From: Neoarius graeffei
Taxonomy: Eukaryota; Chordata; Actinopteri; Siluriformes; Ariidae
Direction of reading: 5' to 3'
Assembly (NCBI RefSeq): GCF_027579695.1
Contig: NC_083579.1
Coordinates: 71,843,371 to 71,907,370, forward strand
Length of the DNA: 64,000 nucleotides
The translations under genes were made by a program, and so were the position numbers. Of the stretch, positions 8,819-20,145 are shown piece by piece. Numbering within the stretch: the stretch's first letter is position 1; the number at the start of each line of letters is the position of its first letter. The notes below the pieces were generated by a model that saw only the letters and a program-made list of their open reading frames with translations, was not told the origin of the DNA and did no database searches.

Positions 8819-10855
8819 TTACTAGCAGAACAGAAATATACTGCACTGTCCTCAGGAGTTAAACTGGATATGAGCAGAAACGCATCCCTTGTGGATTGTC
8901 CTGTAATGTTGAATCGTGCTTTAAACTTTTCCTCAGGAGTGGGTCTTTCATACTGTAGCATCCCAATGAGCTCCATGGAGTCACTGACTGTCTTTTGTTG
9001 ATACCAGTACATGCATCTATAGCTGGTATCACCATGTCGGCATTTGAGCTTTGCTTCACTCTGTTTAGGTGTCATTAGTAGATGCTGTGGTGTTTGCTGG
9101 ATATTGAGGGAAGAGATAACTGCAGATAAATATACTACCCTGATTCCAAAAAAGTTGGGACAAAATACACATTGTAAATAAAAACAGAATGCAATAATTT
9201 ACAAATCTCAAACTGATATTGTATTCACAATAGAACATAGAAAACATATCAAATGTCGAAAGTGAGACATTTTGAAATGTCATGCCAAATATTGGCTCAT
9301 TTGAAATTTCATGATAGCAACACATCTCAGAAAAGTTGAGACGGGGCAATAAGAGGCTGGAAAAGTTAAAGGTACAAAAAAGGAACAGCTGGAGGACCAA
9401 ATTGCAACTCATTAGGTCAATTGGCAATAGGTCATTAACATGACTGGGTATAAAAAGAGCATCTTGGAGTGGCAGCGGCTCTCAGAAGTAAAGATGGGAA
9501 GAAGATCACCAATCCCCCTAATTCTGCGCCGACAAATAGTGGAGCAATATCAGAAAGGAGTTTGACAGTGTAAAATTGCAAAGAGTTTGAACATATCATC
9601 ATCTACAGTGCATAATATCATCAAAAGATTCAGAGAATCTGGAAGAATCTCTGTGCATAAGGGTCAAGGCCGGAAAACCATACTGGGTGCCCGTGATCTT
9701 CGGGCCCTTAGACGGCACTGCATCACATACAGGCATGCTTCTGTATGGGAAATCACAAAATGGGCTCAGGAATATTTCCAGAGAACATTATCTGTGAACA
9801 CAATTCACCATGCCATCCGCCATTGCCAACTAAAACTCTATAGTTCAAAGAAAAAGCTGTATCTAAACATGATCCAGAAGCGCAGACGTCTTCTCTGGGC
9901 CAAGGCTCATTTAAAATGGACTGTGGCAAAGTGGAAAACTGTTCTGTGGTCAGACAAATCAAAATTTGAAGTGCTTTATGGAAATCAGGGACGCCGTGTC
10001 ATTCGGACTAAAGAGGAGAAGGACGACCCAAGTTGTTATCAGCGCTCAGTTCAGAAGCCTGCATCTCTGATGGTATGGGGTTGCATTAGTGCGTGTGGCA
10101 TGGGCAGCTTACACATCTGGAAAGACACCATCAATGCTGAAAGGTATATCCAGGTTCTAGAGCAACATATGCTCCCATCCAGATGACGTCTCTTTCAGGG
10201 AAGACCTTGCATTTTCCAACATGACAATGCCAAACCACATACTGCATCAATTACAGCATCATGGCTGCGTAGAAGAAGGGTCCAGGTACTGAACTGGCCA
10301 GCCTGCAGTCCAGATCTTTCAGCCATAGAAAAAATTTGGCGCATCATAAAACGGAAGATACAACAAAAGAGACCTAAGACAGTTGAGCAACTAGAATCCT
10401 ACATTAGACAAGAATGGGTTAACATTCCTATCCCTAAACTTGAGCAACTTGTCTCCTCAGTCCCTAGATGTTTACAGACTGTTGTAAAGAGAAAAGGGGA
10501 TGTCTCACAGTGGTAAACATGGCCTTGTCCCAACTTTTTTGAGATGTGGTGTTGTCATGAAATTTAAAATCACCTATTTGTTCTCTTTAAATGATACATT
10601 TTCTCAGTTTAAACATTTGATATGTCATCTATGTTCTATTCTGAATAAAATATGGAATTTTGAAACTTGCATATCATTGCATTCCTTTTTTATTTACAAT
10701 TTGTACTTTGTCCCACCTTTTTTGGAATCGGGGTTGTAAAAGTGATGTGTATATTTGTTGGAAGAAGTTAGAACAAAGCTATTAAATTGAGTTTGATAAT
10801 CATGCTTACCTTTAAGACTGATCAGAATTATACTGGAAACAATACTTTTACCCAT
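8819..10855 (-). CDS. TRAV: TRAV segment A2 with a Tc1 element in its leader intron
   Basis: Leader exon 10810-10855 ([15 protein letters not shown], donor GTAAGC) and V exon 8819-9119 are both intact, but the intron (9120-10809) is about 1.69 kb instead of about 87 bp because a Tc1 element lies in it. The acceptor is TTTATCTGCAG. CDR1 is GDTSYRC, with an unpaired Cys; CDR2 region [11 protein letters not shown]4 TGQSTRDAF. Cys42, Trp54 and Cys112 are present. Splicing over the longer intron is quite possible, so the segment may still work. Confidence 0.8.
9135..10736 (+). mobile_element. Tc1-like DNA transposon in the A2 intron
   Basis: The 1602-bp element has termini CTACCCTGATTCCAAAAAAG and right-end complement CAACCCCGATTCCAAAAAAG, with TA at 9133-9134 and 10737-10738. 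Removing it restores the AAATATAAAAGTGATG intron sequence of the other family A segments. It is oriented opposite to the V gene. Confidence 0.95.
9494..10516 (+). pseudogene. Tc1 transposase, two in-frame stops
   Basis: 340-residue Tc1-type DD34E transposase in one frame from [19 protein letters not shown] to DVSQW. Order: HTH with [18 protein letters not shown], second HTH ([12 protein letters not shown]), catalytic [18 protein letters not shown] and [11 protein letters not shown]. Only two lesions are seen: TGA at 9563 and TGA at 10184, both of the CGA-to-TGA kind expected from methyl-CpG decay. There is no frameshift, so it is the least damaged Tc1 in the window. Confidence 0.93.
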
Positions 10856-10869
10856 CTTGTCAAGTGTTC

Positions 10870-11650
10870 TCCAGGCTTCCACTCTGTCTATAGTGTGCAT
10901 CCGAATGACAATCAACAGTGTTTCTACAGTTTCATTTCTCTTTACTGCTCTCTATTGGAATAACTAGAACATTGCTTAAGTGTTAGCTAATGTAATTAGT
11001 CGAGTAGTGAAGTTAATTTGTGTGCAGTACGATTTATTTTTCAGAATAAGATAGACGAGTGTGAGTCAAAAGAAAAAAAAACTTAAAATGCAACATAAAT
11101 TAGAATTGAATCAGATTTTTTTTTCTATATGAATACTTGATACTCATTAGGTGCTGGAACATGTGTGTTGAATGAAATGGAGAATATGTAGAAAAATTCT
11201 ACACTTTTCTCAGGAGTTATACTGGATATGAGCAGAAAATTTTACTAAAACAGAACATTAGTGTTTTTGGCATTTCTAAATAATTAAACCTCCAGCTTTT
11301 ATTAGTCAGTAATTTATTATCGTCGGTTGTTTATTTTAAAGCACATTTAATTTAATCCTTGGAATTTGTCATTATTAGTGTGAATCACCAAACTAAGCTC
11401 AACAATTATATTACAAAAAAATGAACTAATTAATAAATTCAAGACAAAAAAACCCCTCAAACAATAGCATACATTTGACAGAGGGGGCATGGTCAAGTGT
11501 CAGTTATGATTGGAAAAGGAGTGGCAAAGGACAAACAGGTATCGAGTGAGTGTTTATACCTGTGTGTGCTTCATGAGAAGATTATTTATATGCTATTGTT
11601 TTGCAGCAAAATTATAAGTTATGATCAGTTCAGAAAATACACAATATATA
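10870..11650. other. Inter-cassette spacer with a family A relic
   Basis: Promoter flank of A2 (minus-strand TATA-like near 10925-10931), then the common AT-rich spacer with the FR3 relic at about 11201-11240. No gene is seen. Confidence 0.65.
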
Positions 11651-11655
11651 TATAT

Positions 11656-11972
11656 TGTAAATTAGTTTTTGATGTATATTTTGTGTAAGACAGCTAGCTG
11701 TACTTGCAAAGTGACCTCCATGTCGATGTCGCAATAACTGAGCAACATTTTTCTTTGTTTCTAATATTCCATACAGTGTAATACTTCCAGGGAACACTAC
11801 ATACTAGTCAAGTGTAAGGTCAGTTGTTTCTGTTGCTTTCTGTAGCAGTAGCAGCTCGAAAAATGAAGAAAAATGTTGCTCAATTATTGTGACATCGACA
11901 TCGAGGTCACTTTGCAAGTACAGCTAGCTGTCTTACACAAAACATATATCAAAAACTAATTTACCATATATT
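11656..11972. repeat. Inverted repeat: family B flank and its reversed copy
   Basis: The flank at about 11656-11760 (GTGTAAGACAGCTAGCTGTA, AAAGTGACCTC) recurs reversed at about 11866-11972, separated by about 105 bp that ends in GTAGCAGTAGCAGCT, the normal 3' flank of family B. The reversed copy joins directly to the 5' end of the LINE. The same arrangement is at 44540-44850. Confidence 0.85.
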
Positions 11973-11979
11973 CTGTATT

Positions 11980-14900
11980 GGGGTGTAGTGGGTTCTGGAT
12001 AGAGGTAGTACCTTTGATGTCTGGCATGCTGCGTTCTACCTTATAGAATGGATGGGGACCACTGGTCCTCATCCATCTCCTAATCTCTCATGTATTGGCT
12101 CCAAGCGCCACACCCCGGTAAACCGCTTCAGCTGGCTAAACCACATGAGGGGGTGGTATTAATACGACACCACTGGGCGAAAGACCTCCTAGATGCAGAT
12201 CACCAGCCAGGGCGGAAGGGCTCCCAGACAAACCCAAACGGCCATGTGTTCACGACCAAGGTGAGCCCCCTTGAGGATCATTTTGGCTGTGGTCAAGTCT
12301 GGAGAGGGATGGGCTCTGCCAGGCTCAACTTACCCTAGACATGCTTCATGAGGATGACAACCATTTCTAATTCCATACCGGATCGGTTGTCACCCAGGTT
12401 ATCAAGGGCCACGCCTTCTGCCGCACATCAGGGCAGAGGTGGAAAGTATGCAACTGGTGTACAGAGCAGCAAGATTTGTGCCAGGAACATCATCACCATT
12501 GGCACCTGGAATGTTAGAATGCTGAGAACAACAGGCAAAGTGGAAGAACTGGCACACGAGATGACCAGATACCGCTGGCACATCCTAGGGCTCTGTGAAG
12601 TAAAGTGGAAGAACATGGGAGAAACAATGACCCAGGACAGTCACAAACTATATTTTAGCGGAAGAGAGGACAAACACAAACAGGGAGTGGGGTTCCTTGT
12701 TCACAAGGATACCATGAACACTGTCATGAGCTGTCGTCCAGTGTCCAGTCGACTTATCACCATCTGTCTGAGAACAACCCCTTTAAACATCACAATAGTA
12801 CAAGCATAGGCCCCTACATCAGACTACGATGATGATGAAGGGGAGTTTTATAACCAACTCCAAGAGCTCTTGAACCAAACTCCCATGAAAGACATCCTTG
12901 TTTGCAAGGCGATTGAGATGCCAAGATAGGAGAGAATGCCTGCAAAGTCTCGGAGGGTGTTTGTGGACCACACTGCAACAAAGACACAAATGAAAGAGGC
13001 TTGAGGCTTCTGGAATTTGCCAGAAACAACGATCTCCAGCTGGTGAATACACTTGGTCCACAAAAAAAAAAAAACTCCAGACAATGGACATGGCATAGCC
13101 CAAATGGAGAACACCACAATCAGATAGACTACATCATGGTGCAGAGACGGTTTTGATTCAATGTGAACATTGCACAGACACAACGCTTTCCAGGAGCAAC
13201 CATGGGAGTGACCATGAACTCATGATGATGACATTCCGACTGTGCCTGAAGAAAGTTCACAAGCAGAGTAACACAAGGATCAAGTTTGACCTTGAGAAGC
13301 TGGAGGATCCAGAAATAGCAGAAGCTTTTCATAAGCAATGAAAGGAGGGAAGTTTGCACCACTCACTCTGATAAACCCAGAATACACATTGATGGTTAGT
13401 TTCAACACAGCAGTGACAGAAACAGCAAGCAAAATTCTTGGCAAACAAACAAACAAACAAACCAACCATCAACCAGTCAAAAAACCATGGGTCACATCTG
13501 ACATCCTACAGCTGTGCGACAAATGCAGAGAGTTGAAGAAAAAGAAGAATGAAACTGAAGAAGGAGCAAGGAGCAGAGCAGTATAGGGCAGTAAACAAAG
13601 AAATCAAAAAGATCATGACAGAGGCAAAAGAGAAATGGATCAGTGAGCAATGCCAAGACATTGAAGTGAACCTCAAGAGGAACAACAGCAAGAAAGCATA
13701 TCAATTGGTGAAAGAACTGACAAGGACAAAACAGGGAATAAGTTCTACAATACAGGACAAAGATGGAAAGTGTCTCACTGAAGACCAAGGCATTCTGAAG
13801 AGATGGACAGAATACTGCTCTGACCTCTATAACCACAGAACCTTAGAAGATCCAGAAGTTCTAAATGTCCCCACAAGCACAGATACTGACAGTCACTACA
13901 TCCTTTGAGAAGAAATGGAAGCATCAGTAAGATCGCTGAAGAAGGGGAAGTCAGCAGGGGTTGACAACATTCCAGCAGAGGTGGTTCAAGCCAGAGGGGA
14001 TACCATAATTAGCACCCTACTAAAAATCTGCAACAAGATCTGGCAGACAGGAGAGTGGCCAACACCATGGACATAGTCACTCATCATCAACCTCCCCAAG
14101 AAAATGAATTTATGATAGTGTCAGAACTACCGTACAATCAGCCTCATATGCCACCCAAGCAAGGTCATGTTGAAGATTTTACTCAACAGACTGAAGCCAC
14201 AAGCAGATACCATCATTGCTGAAGAACAGGCAGGATTCAGAGCAGGGCACAGCACAACAGAGCAGATTTTCAACCTCCGAATACTCTTTGAGCGGTACCT
14301 CCAACATCAGCAAGACCTCTACCATGTCTTCATTGATTTCAAGAAGGCATTTGACAGGGTGTGGCATGCAGCTTTGTGGGTGACCATAAAATTGTACAAC
14401 AATAATGTGAACCTGATCAAAGTCACCGAACAACTGTACAAGAAGGCCACCAGTGCAGTGTACTACAACAGCAGCATCAGAGAATGGTTTTGAACAACAG
14501 TAGGAGTAAGGCAGGGTTGTCTACTCTCTCCCACTCTTTTCAACATCTTCCTTGAGAGAATTATGGCTGATGCAGTGGAACATCATGAGGGATCAGTCAG
14601 CATTGGTGGCAGAACAATGACAAACGTTCGCTTCACAGATGACATGGAACGGACTAGCAGGATCAGAAAAAGAGATCGCCAGCCTAGTAGAATAACTGGA
14701 TAAGGCCTCCACTGCCTACAGCATGGAAATCAGTGCAGAGAAGACCAAACTGATGACCAACAACACCAACGGCATCAGCACTGATATCAGGGTCAATGGC
14801 CAGAAGCTGGAAACAGTTCAAAGCTTCAAGTACTTGGGAGCCATTGTATCAGACCAGGGATCCAAGCCAGAAGTAGTATGCAGGATTGCACAGACAATAA

Positions 14901-15441
14901 CAGCACTGTCAAAACTGAATACCATCTGGAAAGATAGAAATATCTCACTCAGGTCCAAAATCAAACTGATGTGCTCCCTTGTCATTCCCATATTCCTGTA
15001 TGCCTGTGAGTCGTGGGCCCTGACTGCAGCTCTGGAGAGAAGGATACAAGCAAGAGAGATGATATGCTTCCGGAAACTCCTTGGCATCTCCTACAAAGAC
15101 CACATAACCAACAAAGACATATACAGCAGAATCCAGCAAGACATTGGGCCCCACGAAGGTCTCCTGACCATGGTGAAAAAGCGAAAATTGAAATGGTATG
15201 GGCATGTCACAAGATCAGAAGGGCTTGCAAAGACAATCCTGCAAGGCACTGTCCAAGGAGGAAGAAAAAGAGGCAGACAAAGAAAGAGATGGGAGGACAT
15301 CACAGAATGGACAGGCCTGAAACTCAGCAACACCCTGAGAAAGGCGGAACAGAGAGAGGAATGGAGGGAACTAGTTGCCAGATCTTCAGTGGTGCCTCAA
15401 TGGTTGTCCAGACTACGGGATAGATGTCAGATAAGATGGTA
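11980..15441 (+). mobile_element. LINE copy 1, nearly full length, broken
   Basis: A 3.4-kb non-LTR retrotransposon with a 5' untranslated region (about 11980-12340), an apurinic-type endonuclease, reverse transcriptase and C-terminal region. It lies in the 3' flank of B3: the right junction runs into TAGCTGGAGATGTGCAGATA, matching the bases left of the insertion, as expected for a target duplication (GTAGCAGCTGG). Its clade is not certain; the single endonuclease-RT ORF is RTE-like in layout. Confidence 0.85.
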
Positions 15442-15442
15442 G
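12348..15442 (+). pseudogene. LINE endonuclease-reverse transcriptase remnant
   Basis: Pieces in different frames: endonuclease start with ITIGTWNVRMLRTTGKVEEL and ILGLCEVKW (12348-12809); an RNA-binding linker (13549-13908); RT with QAGFRAGHSTTEQIF and FIDFKKAFDRVWHAALW (14167-14493), then a TGA at 14491; a C-terminal ORF (14723-15442) with KTKLMTNN, KYLGAIVSDQGSKPE, LYACESWALTA and the basic RGRQRKRWEDI tail. The catalytic FADD motif is changed to FTDD near 14635. Several stops and shifts separate the pieces. Confidence 0.85.
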
Positions 15443-15485
15443 TAGCTGGAGATGTGCAGATAGCATACAGAGTTATAATATAGTC

Positions 15486-15523
15486 AGCTTTTGAAGTAGG
15501 CAACAGATAACCGTGGCACTGTG
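15486..15523 (-). other. RSS of B3
   Basis: Heptamer CACAGTG (15517-15523); the nonamer is TCAAAAGCT, weaker than in the other family B segments. Confidence 0.75.
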
Positions 15524-16025
15524 CTTTCTCTCACAGCACAGAAATACACTGCACTATCATGTGAATTAAGGTTGGAGATCTGCAGGATCCCTTCACTTTT
15601 TGCATCTCCGTAAATATGAAAGCACTTCTCAAACTCTGTTTCCTTACTGAAAGGTTGTTGTGTGGAGATATCCAGTAAGCTTCAGTGATGTTTCTTGTCT
15701 TGTTGATACCAGTAAAGGTAAAAAAAAAAAGTTACTGTATAACTGACACTGAGGTTCACATTATTTCCTGGATTCTTGATCATATGAGCAGGCTCAATGC
15801 TTTTGCTGCTTAATGAAGGATCTGAAAAGAAGAGCAGAATGAAATGCATGTGATATTAAAAGGAATATATATCATATATATTTGGATGTTGATCTGAACC
15901 TTTTTGTACAATTTAGTGAAGCCTTTATGTGCATGACTGCATCTTGGTGCACTATGGAAAATTTGCAAAGAATTACCTGTGAACCAGAGCAACAAAATAT
16001 GAAAAATCAGCACAGGAAGCACCAT
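15524..16025 (-). pseudogene. TRAV: TRAV segment B3 (family B), frameshifted
   Basis: Leader exon 15977-16025 (MVLPVLIFHILLLWFT) is intact. The V exon (15524-15821, 298 nt) has an extra base near 15650 and an expanded A-run with nearby losses at about 15705-15745, so no frame covers it. The second Cys region (VYFCAVRE) is intact. It lies just downstream of LINE copy 1, whose insertion is in its 3' flank. Confidence 0.87.
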
Positions 16026-16267
16026 CCTGGGTCATAAACTAATATTTGTTTGCAAAAAATAAGGTCTAGAGTTATAAAATCAGGTTAGGGCAAAAACAAT
16101 AGAGTATATAGTAAAAAAGAAAACCAAATTAAATTTTTGTTCCAGTCAGTAACAGGAGTCTGTGCAATGAGCCACCCAAATCCTTTTCCCTGCTTCATGT
16201 CTTCTCTTTTGAGGTGGAGTGAGAGGAAGGGTTTTGCACTGTTGTCACAGCAGAGGAAAAACAGTGT

Positions 16268-16455
16268 ACATATGCTGCACAGAAATAAACTGCACTATCT
16301 TCTAGAGAGAGGATGGGAATACGCAATGATCCTTTCGACTTTCCATCTCCACTGAAATTAAACCTTGGCTCCTCAGGGTTTGGAGTTTCCAGGAAAAGAT
16401 TCCCAAGATATTTTGTCTCACTCCCAGAGCTACGCATCTTGTACCAAAATATATG
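16268..16455 (-). pseudogene. TRAV segment C3 (family C), 5' truncated
   Basis: Open from FR2 (SSGSETKYLGNLFLETPN) to [14 protein letters not shown], but lacking leader, FR1 and CDR1, with the family A flank joined at the shared family C breakpoint. The heptamer is lost: two bases are missing, leaving AACAGTGT on the plus strand where AGCACTGTGT is expected. FR3 contains FSGDGKSKGS. Confidence 0.8.
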
Positions 16456-16591
16456 GTTTGCAGCTGAACTTCACATCTTCAACATGCTACCAGTTTTATC
16501 AGTGACCTCTACTGGACACTTCCTGAATTGCGTCCTTTTACAGATTGCATGAATCAGAGAACAAATCTTATTTGCAGGTGTTTGGTGTGAA

Positions 16592-16629
16592 GCTTTTTGT
16601 TCAACAGAAAGGGAAGGTGTGTGGCTGTG
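16592..16629 (-). other. RSS of A3
   Basis: Heptamer CACAGCC, 22-bp spacer, nonamer ACAAAAAGC. Confidence 0.85.
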
Positions 16630-17066
16630 TTACTAGCAGCACAGAAATATACTGCACTGTCCTCAGGAGTTAAACTGGATATGAGCAGAAACGCATCCCC
16701 TGTGGCTTGTCCTGTAATGTTGAATCGTGCTTTAAACTTTTCCTCAGGAATGGATTTTTCATACTGGAGCATCCCAATGAGCTCCATGGAGTCACTGACT
16801 GTCTTTTGTTGATACCAGTACATGTATCTATAGTCGGTATCACCATGTTGGCAGTTGAGCTTTGCTTCACTCTGCTTCGGTGTCATTAGTAGATGCTGTG
16901 GTGTTTGCTGGATGTTGAGGGAAGAGATAACTGCAGCTAAATATAAAAGTGATGTGTATATCTGTTAGAAGAAGTTACAACAAAGCTATTAAATGAAGTG
17001 AGTTAGATAATCATGCTTACCTTTAAGACTGATCAGAATTATACTTGAGACAATAATTTTAGCCAT
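16630..17066 (-). CDS. TRAV: TRAV segment A3 (family A), intact
   Basis: Leader exon 17021-17066 ([15 protein letters not shown]) and V exon 16630-16930. CDR1 is GDTDYRY, CDR2 region QYEKSIPEE (Ile where sisters have Thr), HV4 TGQATGDAF. Cys42 (KLNCQHGD), Trp54 and Cys112 are in place. TATA-like TATAAA at 17128-17133. The germline 3' end reads CAAS before the RSS. Confidence 0.88.
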
Positions 17067-17384
17067 CTTGTCCAGTGTTCTCCAGGCTTCCACTCTGTCA
17101 ATAGTGTGCATCAGAATGACAACACTGTTTATACAGTTTCATTTCTCTTTACTGCCCTCTATTGGAATAACAAAACATTGCTTAAGTATTAGCTAATGTC
17201 ATTAGTCAAGCAGTAAAGTTCGTTCGTGTGGAGTAGGATTTATTGTTAGGAATAAAACATGAGTGTGTGTCAAAGAAAAACCTTAAAATGCAACATGAAT
17301 TAGAATTGAATCAGAATTTTTTTCATGAATACTTGATACTCATTAGGTGCTGGAACATGTGTGTTGAATAAAAATGGCGAATAT

Positions 17385-17750
17385 CCATCCATCCATTATC
17401 TGTAGTCGCTTATCCTGTCCTACAGGGTCGCAGGCAAGCTGGAGCCTATCCCAGCTGACTATGGGCGAGAGGCAGGGTACACCCTGGACAAGTCGCCAGG
17501 TCATCACAGGGCTGACACAGATACAGACAACCATTCATGCGCACATTCACACCTACTGTCAATTTAGAGCCACCAATTAGCCTAACCTGCATGCCTTTGG
17601 ACTGTGGGGGAAACCGGAGCACCGGGAGGAAACCCACGTGGACATGGGGAGAACATGCACACTCCACACAGAAAGGCACTCGCTGGCTGCTGGGCTTGAA
17701 CCCAGGACCTTCTTGCTGTGAGGCGACAGTGCTAACCACTACACCACCAT
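17385..17750 (-). mobile_element. tRNA-derived SINE, older copy
   Basis: Full-length minus-strand copy from the tail (ATCCATCCATTATCTG) to the tRNA-like head. It is more diverged than its relatives and the 12-bp target duplication is itself diverged by one base (AATGGCGAATAT, AATGGAGAATAT; 17373-17384 and 17751-17762). Its age is therefore greater than copies with perfect duplications. Confidence 0.85.
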
Positions 17751-17762
17751 AATGGAGAATAT

Positions 17763-18350
17763 GTCAAAAAAAAATCTATCCTTTTGTGACAACTATTTGC
17801 AATAAACAATGCAAAATAAAATAGTTTTCATTTGACTCACCCTTGTAGATCCCCAAGAATCATTCTGCTGCTTGTACGAGAATACCAGTGTAATTAATAC
17901 ATTCAATAAATAAAGGCCATAGCCTATATCATAACCTATAAACTATATGATGAACAAGAGATAGAACTTTATTGTCAATGTTTTAGAAAACAACAAAACA
18001 TAACTTAGCAGCTCTCGGTATTGGCAGTGCAAAATGAAAAATAGACACATAAGAACAAATAACACAAAAAGAAACAAGAAATGGACATAAAATTAAACAA
18101 TGCAGGAAACAAACTACATGGTAAACACTAAACAAGAAAAAACTCCATTGCACTGCCACAACCCAATACATGGTAAATTAGTTTTTGAAGTATATTTTGT
18201 GTAAGACAGCTAGCTGTACTTGCAAAGTGACCTCTATGTCGATGTCACAATAACTGAGCAACATTTTTCTTCTTTTCTAATTTTACATGCAGTGTAATAC
18301 TTCCAGGGAACACTACATACTAGTCGAGAGTAAGATCAGTTGTTTCTGTT
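17763..18350. other. Spacer with a LINE-tail-like fragment
   Basis: Sequence shared with 25210-25576 and 27345-27702. From about 17940 to 18172 the minus strand ends in TTGACAATAAAGTTC, the kind of 3' tail seen in fish L2-like LINEs. After 18175 the normal 3' flank of family B resumes. No gene is seen. Confidence 0.55.
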
Positions 18351-18410
18351 GCTTTCTGCATCAGTAGCAGCTGGAGATGTGCAGATAGCATACAGAGTTA
18401 TAATACAGTG

Positions 18411-18448
18411 AGTTTTTGAAGTAGGCAGCAGAAAACCGTGGCACTGTG
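18411..18448 (-). other. RSS of B4
   Basis: Heptamer CACAGTG, 22-bp spacer, nonamer-like TCAAAAACT. Confidence 0.88.
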
Positions 18449-18953
18449 CTTTCTCTCACTGCACAGAAATACACCGCACTATCATGTGAATTCAGGTTGG
18501 AGATCTGCAGGATCCCTTCACTTTTTGCATCTCCGTAAATATGAAAGCGTTCCTCAAACTCTGTTTCCTTATTGAAGTTTGTTGTGTGGAGATATCCAGT
18601 AAGCTTCAGTGATGTGTCTTGTCTTGTTTGTTGATACCAGTAAAGGTAAAAAACGTCCTTGTAAGTGTGACTACAACTGAGGTTCACATTATTTCCTGGA
18701 TTCTTGATCACATCAGCAGGCTGAAGGATTTTGCTGCTTAATGAAGGATCTGAAAAGAAGAACAAAATTCATAGCATGTTATGTGAAAAGGAATAGACAT
18801 CATATATTTTTGGAATCTGATCTGAACCTTTTTGTACGATTTAGTAAAGCCTTTATGTGCATGACTGCATCTTGGTGTACTATAGAAAATCTGTAAAGAA
18901 TTACCTGTGAACCAGAGAAACACAATATGAAAAATCAGCACAGGAAGCACCAT
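18449..18953 (-). CDS. TRAV: TRAV segment B4 (family B), intact
   Basis: Leader exon 18905-18953 (MVLPVLIFHIVFLWFT, donor GTAATT) and V exon 18449-18749. It starts DPSLSSKILQPADV. CDR1 is TYKDVFY, unlike the TYSNFxY of most sisters and shared in part with broken B2 (SYKDFFF). CDR2 region YLHTTNFNKETEF. Cys42, Trp54 and Cys112 are present and the RSS is good. Confidence 0.88.
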
Positions 18954-19187
18954 CCTGTGTCATAAACTAATATTTGTTTGCAAAAATAAGGTCTAGAGTT
19001 ATAAAATCAGGTTGGGGGAAAAACAGAGTATATAGTAAAAAAGAAAACCTAATTAAATTTCTGTTGCAGTCAGTAACTGGAGTCAGTGTAATGAGCCACC
19101 CCAATCCTTTTCCCCACTTCATGTCTTCTCTTTTGAGGTGGAGTAAGAGGAGGGGTTTTTTTCACTGTTGTCACAGAAGAGGAGAAG

Positions 19188-19358
19188 CACTGTGTATATC
19201 TCATCTCATCTCATCTCATTATCTCTAGCCGCTTTATCCTTCTACAGGGTCGCAGGCAAGCTGGAGCCTATCCCAGCTGACTACAGGCGAAAGGCGGGGT
19301 ACACCCTGGACAAGTCGCCAGGTCATCACAGGGCTGACACATAGACACAGACAACCAT
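19188..19358 (-). mobile_element. SINE 3' half inserted at the C4 recombination signal
   Basis: A 5'-truncated minus-strand SINE (19200-19358) with a 12-bp target duplication CACTGTGTATAT at 19188-19199 and 19359-19370. The duplicated bases contain the C4 heptamer (plus strand CACTGTG), so there are now two heptamers: one next to the spacer and nonamer, one next to the V exon. Confidence 0.88.
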
Positions 19359-19370
19359 CACTGTGTATAT

Positions 19371-19545
19371 AAACTGCATTATCTTCTCGAGAGAAGCTGG
19401 CAATCCTTTAGATCTTCCATCTCGATTTAGATTAAACCTCGGCTCCTCAAGGTTTGGAGTTTCCAGGAAAAGACTCCCAAGATATTTCATCTCACTCCCA
19501 GAGGTGCTCACCTTATACCAAAGTATATGGTTTGGAGCTGAAAGG
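19371..19545 (-). pseudogene. TRAV segment C4 (family C), truncated and interrupted
   Basis: Reads from HILWYKVSTSGSEMKYLGSL through FR3, then a small deletion shifts the frame before the second Cys (GLPASLEKIMQF). The last codons are altered and a SINE separates the exon from its RSS. The 5' part is missing at the family C breakpoint. Confidence 0.8.
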
Positions 19546-19670
19546 AACTTCACATTTTCAACATGCTACCAGTTTTATCAGTGGCCTCTACTGGACACTT
19601 CCTGTATTGCGTCCTATTACAGATTGCACTAATCAGAGAACAGATCTTATTTGCAGGTGTTTGGTGTGAA

Positions 19671-19708
19671 ACTTTTTGTTCAACAGAAAGGGAAGGTGTG
19701 TGGCTGTG
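19671..19708 (-). other. RSS of A4
   Basis: Heptamer CACAGCC, 22-bp spacer, nonamer ACAAAAAGT. Confidence 0.83.
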
Positions 19709-20145
19709 TTACTAGCAGCACAGAAATATACTGCACTGTCCTCAGGAGTTAAACTGGATATGAGCAGAAACGCATCCCCTGAGGCGTGTCCTGTAATGTT
19801 GAATCGTGCTTTAAACTTTTCCTCAGGAGTGGATCTTCCATACTGGAGCATCCCAATGAGCTCCATGGAGTCACTGACTGTCTTTTGTTGATACCAGTAC
19901 ATGTATCTATAGTTGGTATCACCATGTTGGCATTTGAGCTTTGCTTCACTCTCTTTAGGTGTCATGAGTAGATGTTGTGGTGTTTGCTGGATGTTGAGCG
20001 AAGAGATAACTGCAGCTAAATATAAAAGTGATGTGTATATTTGTTAGAAGAAGTTAGAACAAAGGTATTAAATGAAGTAAGTTTGATAATCACGCTTACC
20101 TTTAAGACTGATCAGAATTATACTTGAGACAATAATTTTAGCCAT
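19709..20145 (-). CDS. TRAV: TRAV segment A4 (family A), intact
   Basis: Leader exon 20100-20145 and V exon 19709-20009. FR1 reads TPKESEAKLKC, the Glu form shared with A5, A6 and A9 rather than TPKQSE. CDR1 GDTNYRY, CDR2 region QYGRSTPEE, HV4 TGHASGDAF. Cys42, Trp54 and Cys112 are present. Confidence 0.88.

Noticed and set aside
12814-13183. Cys/Phe-rich minus-strand ORFs in LINE copy 1 (repeated at 45712-46012)
   Set aside because: Antisense frames of the LINE coding region, kept open only by sequence composition.
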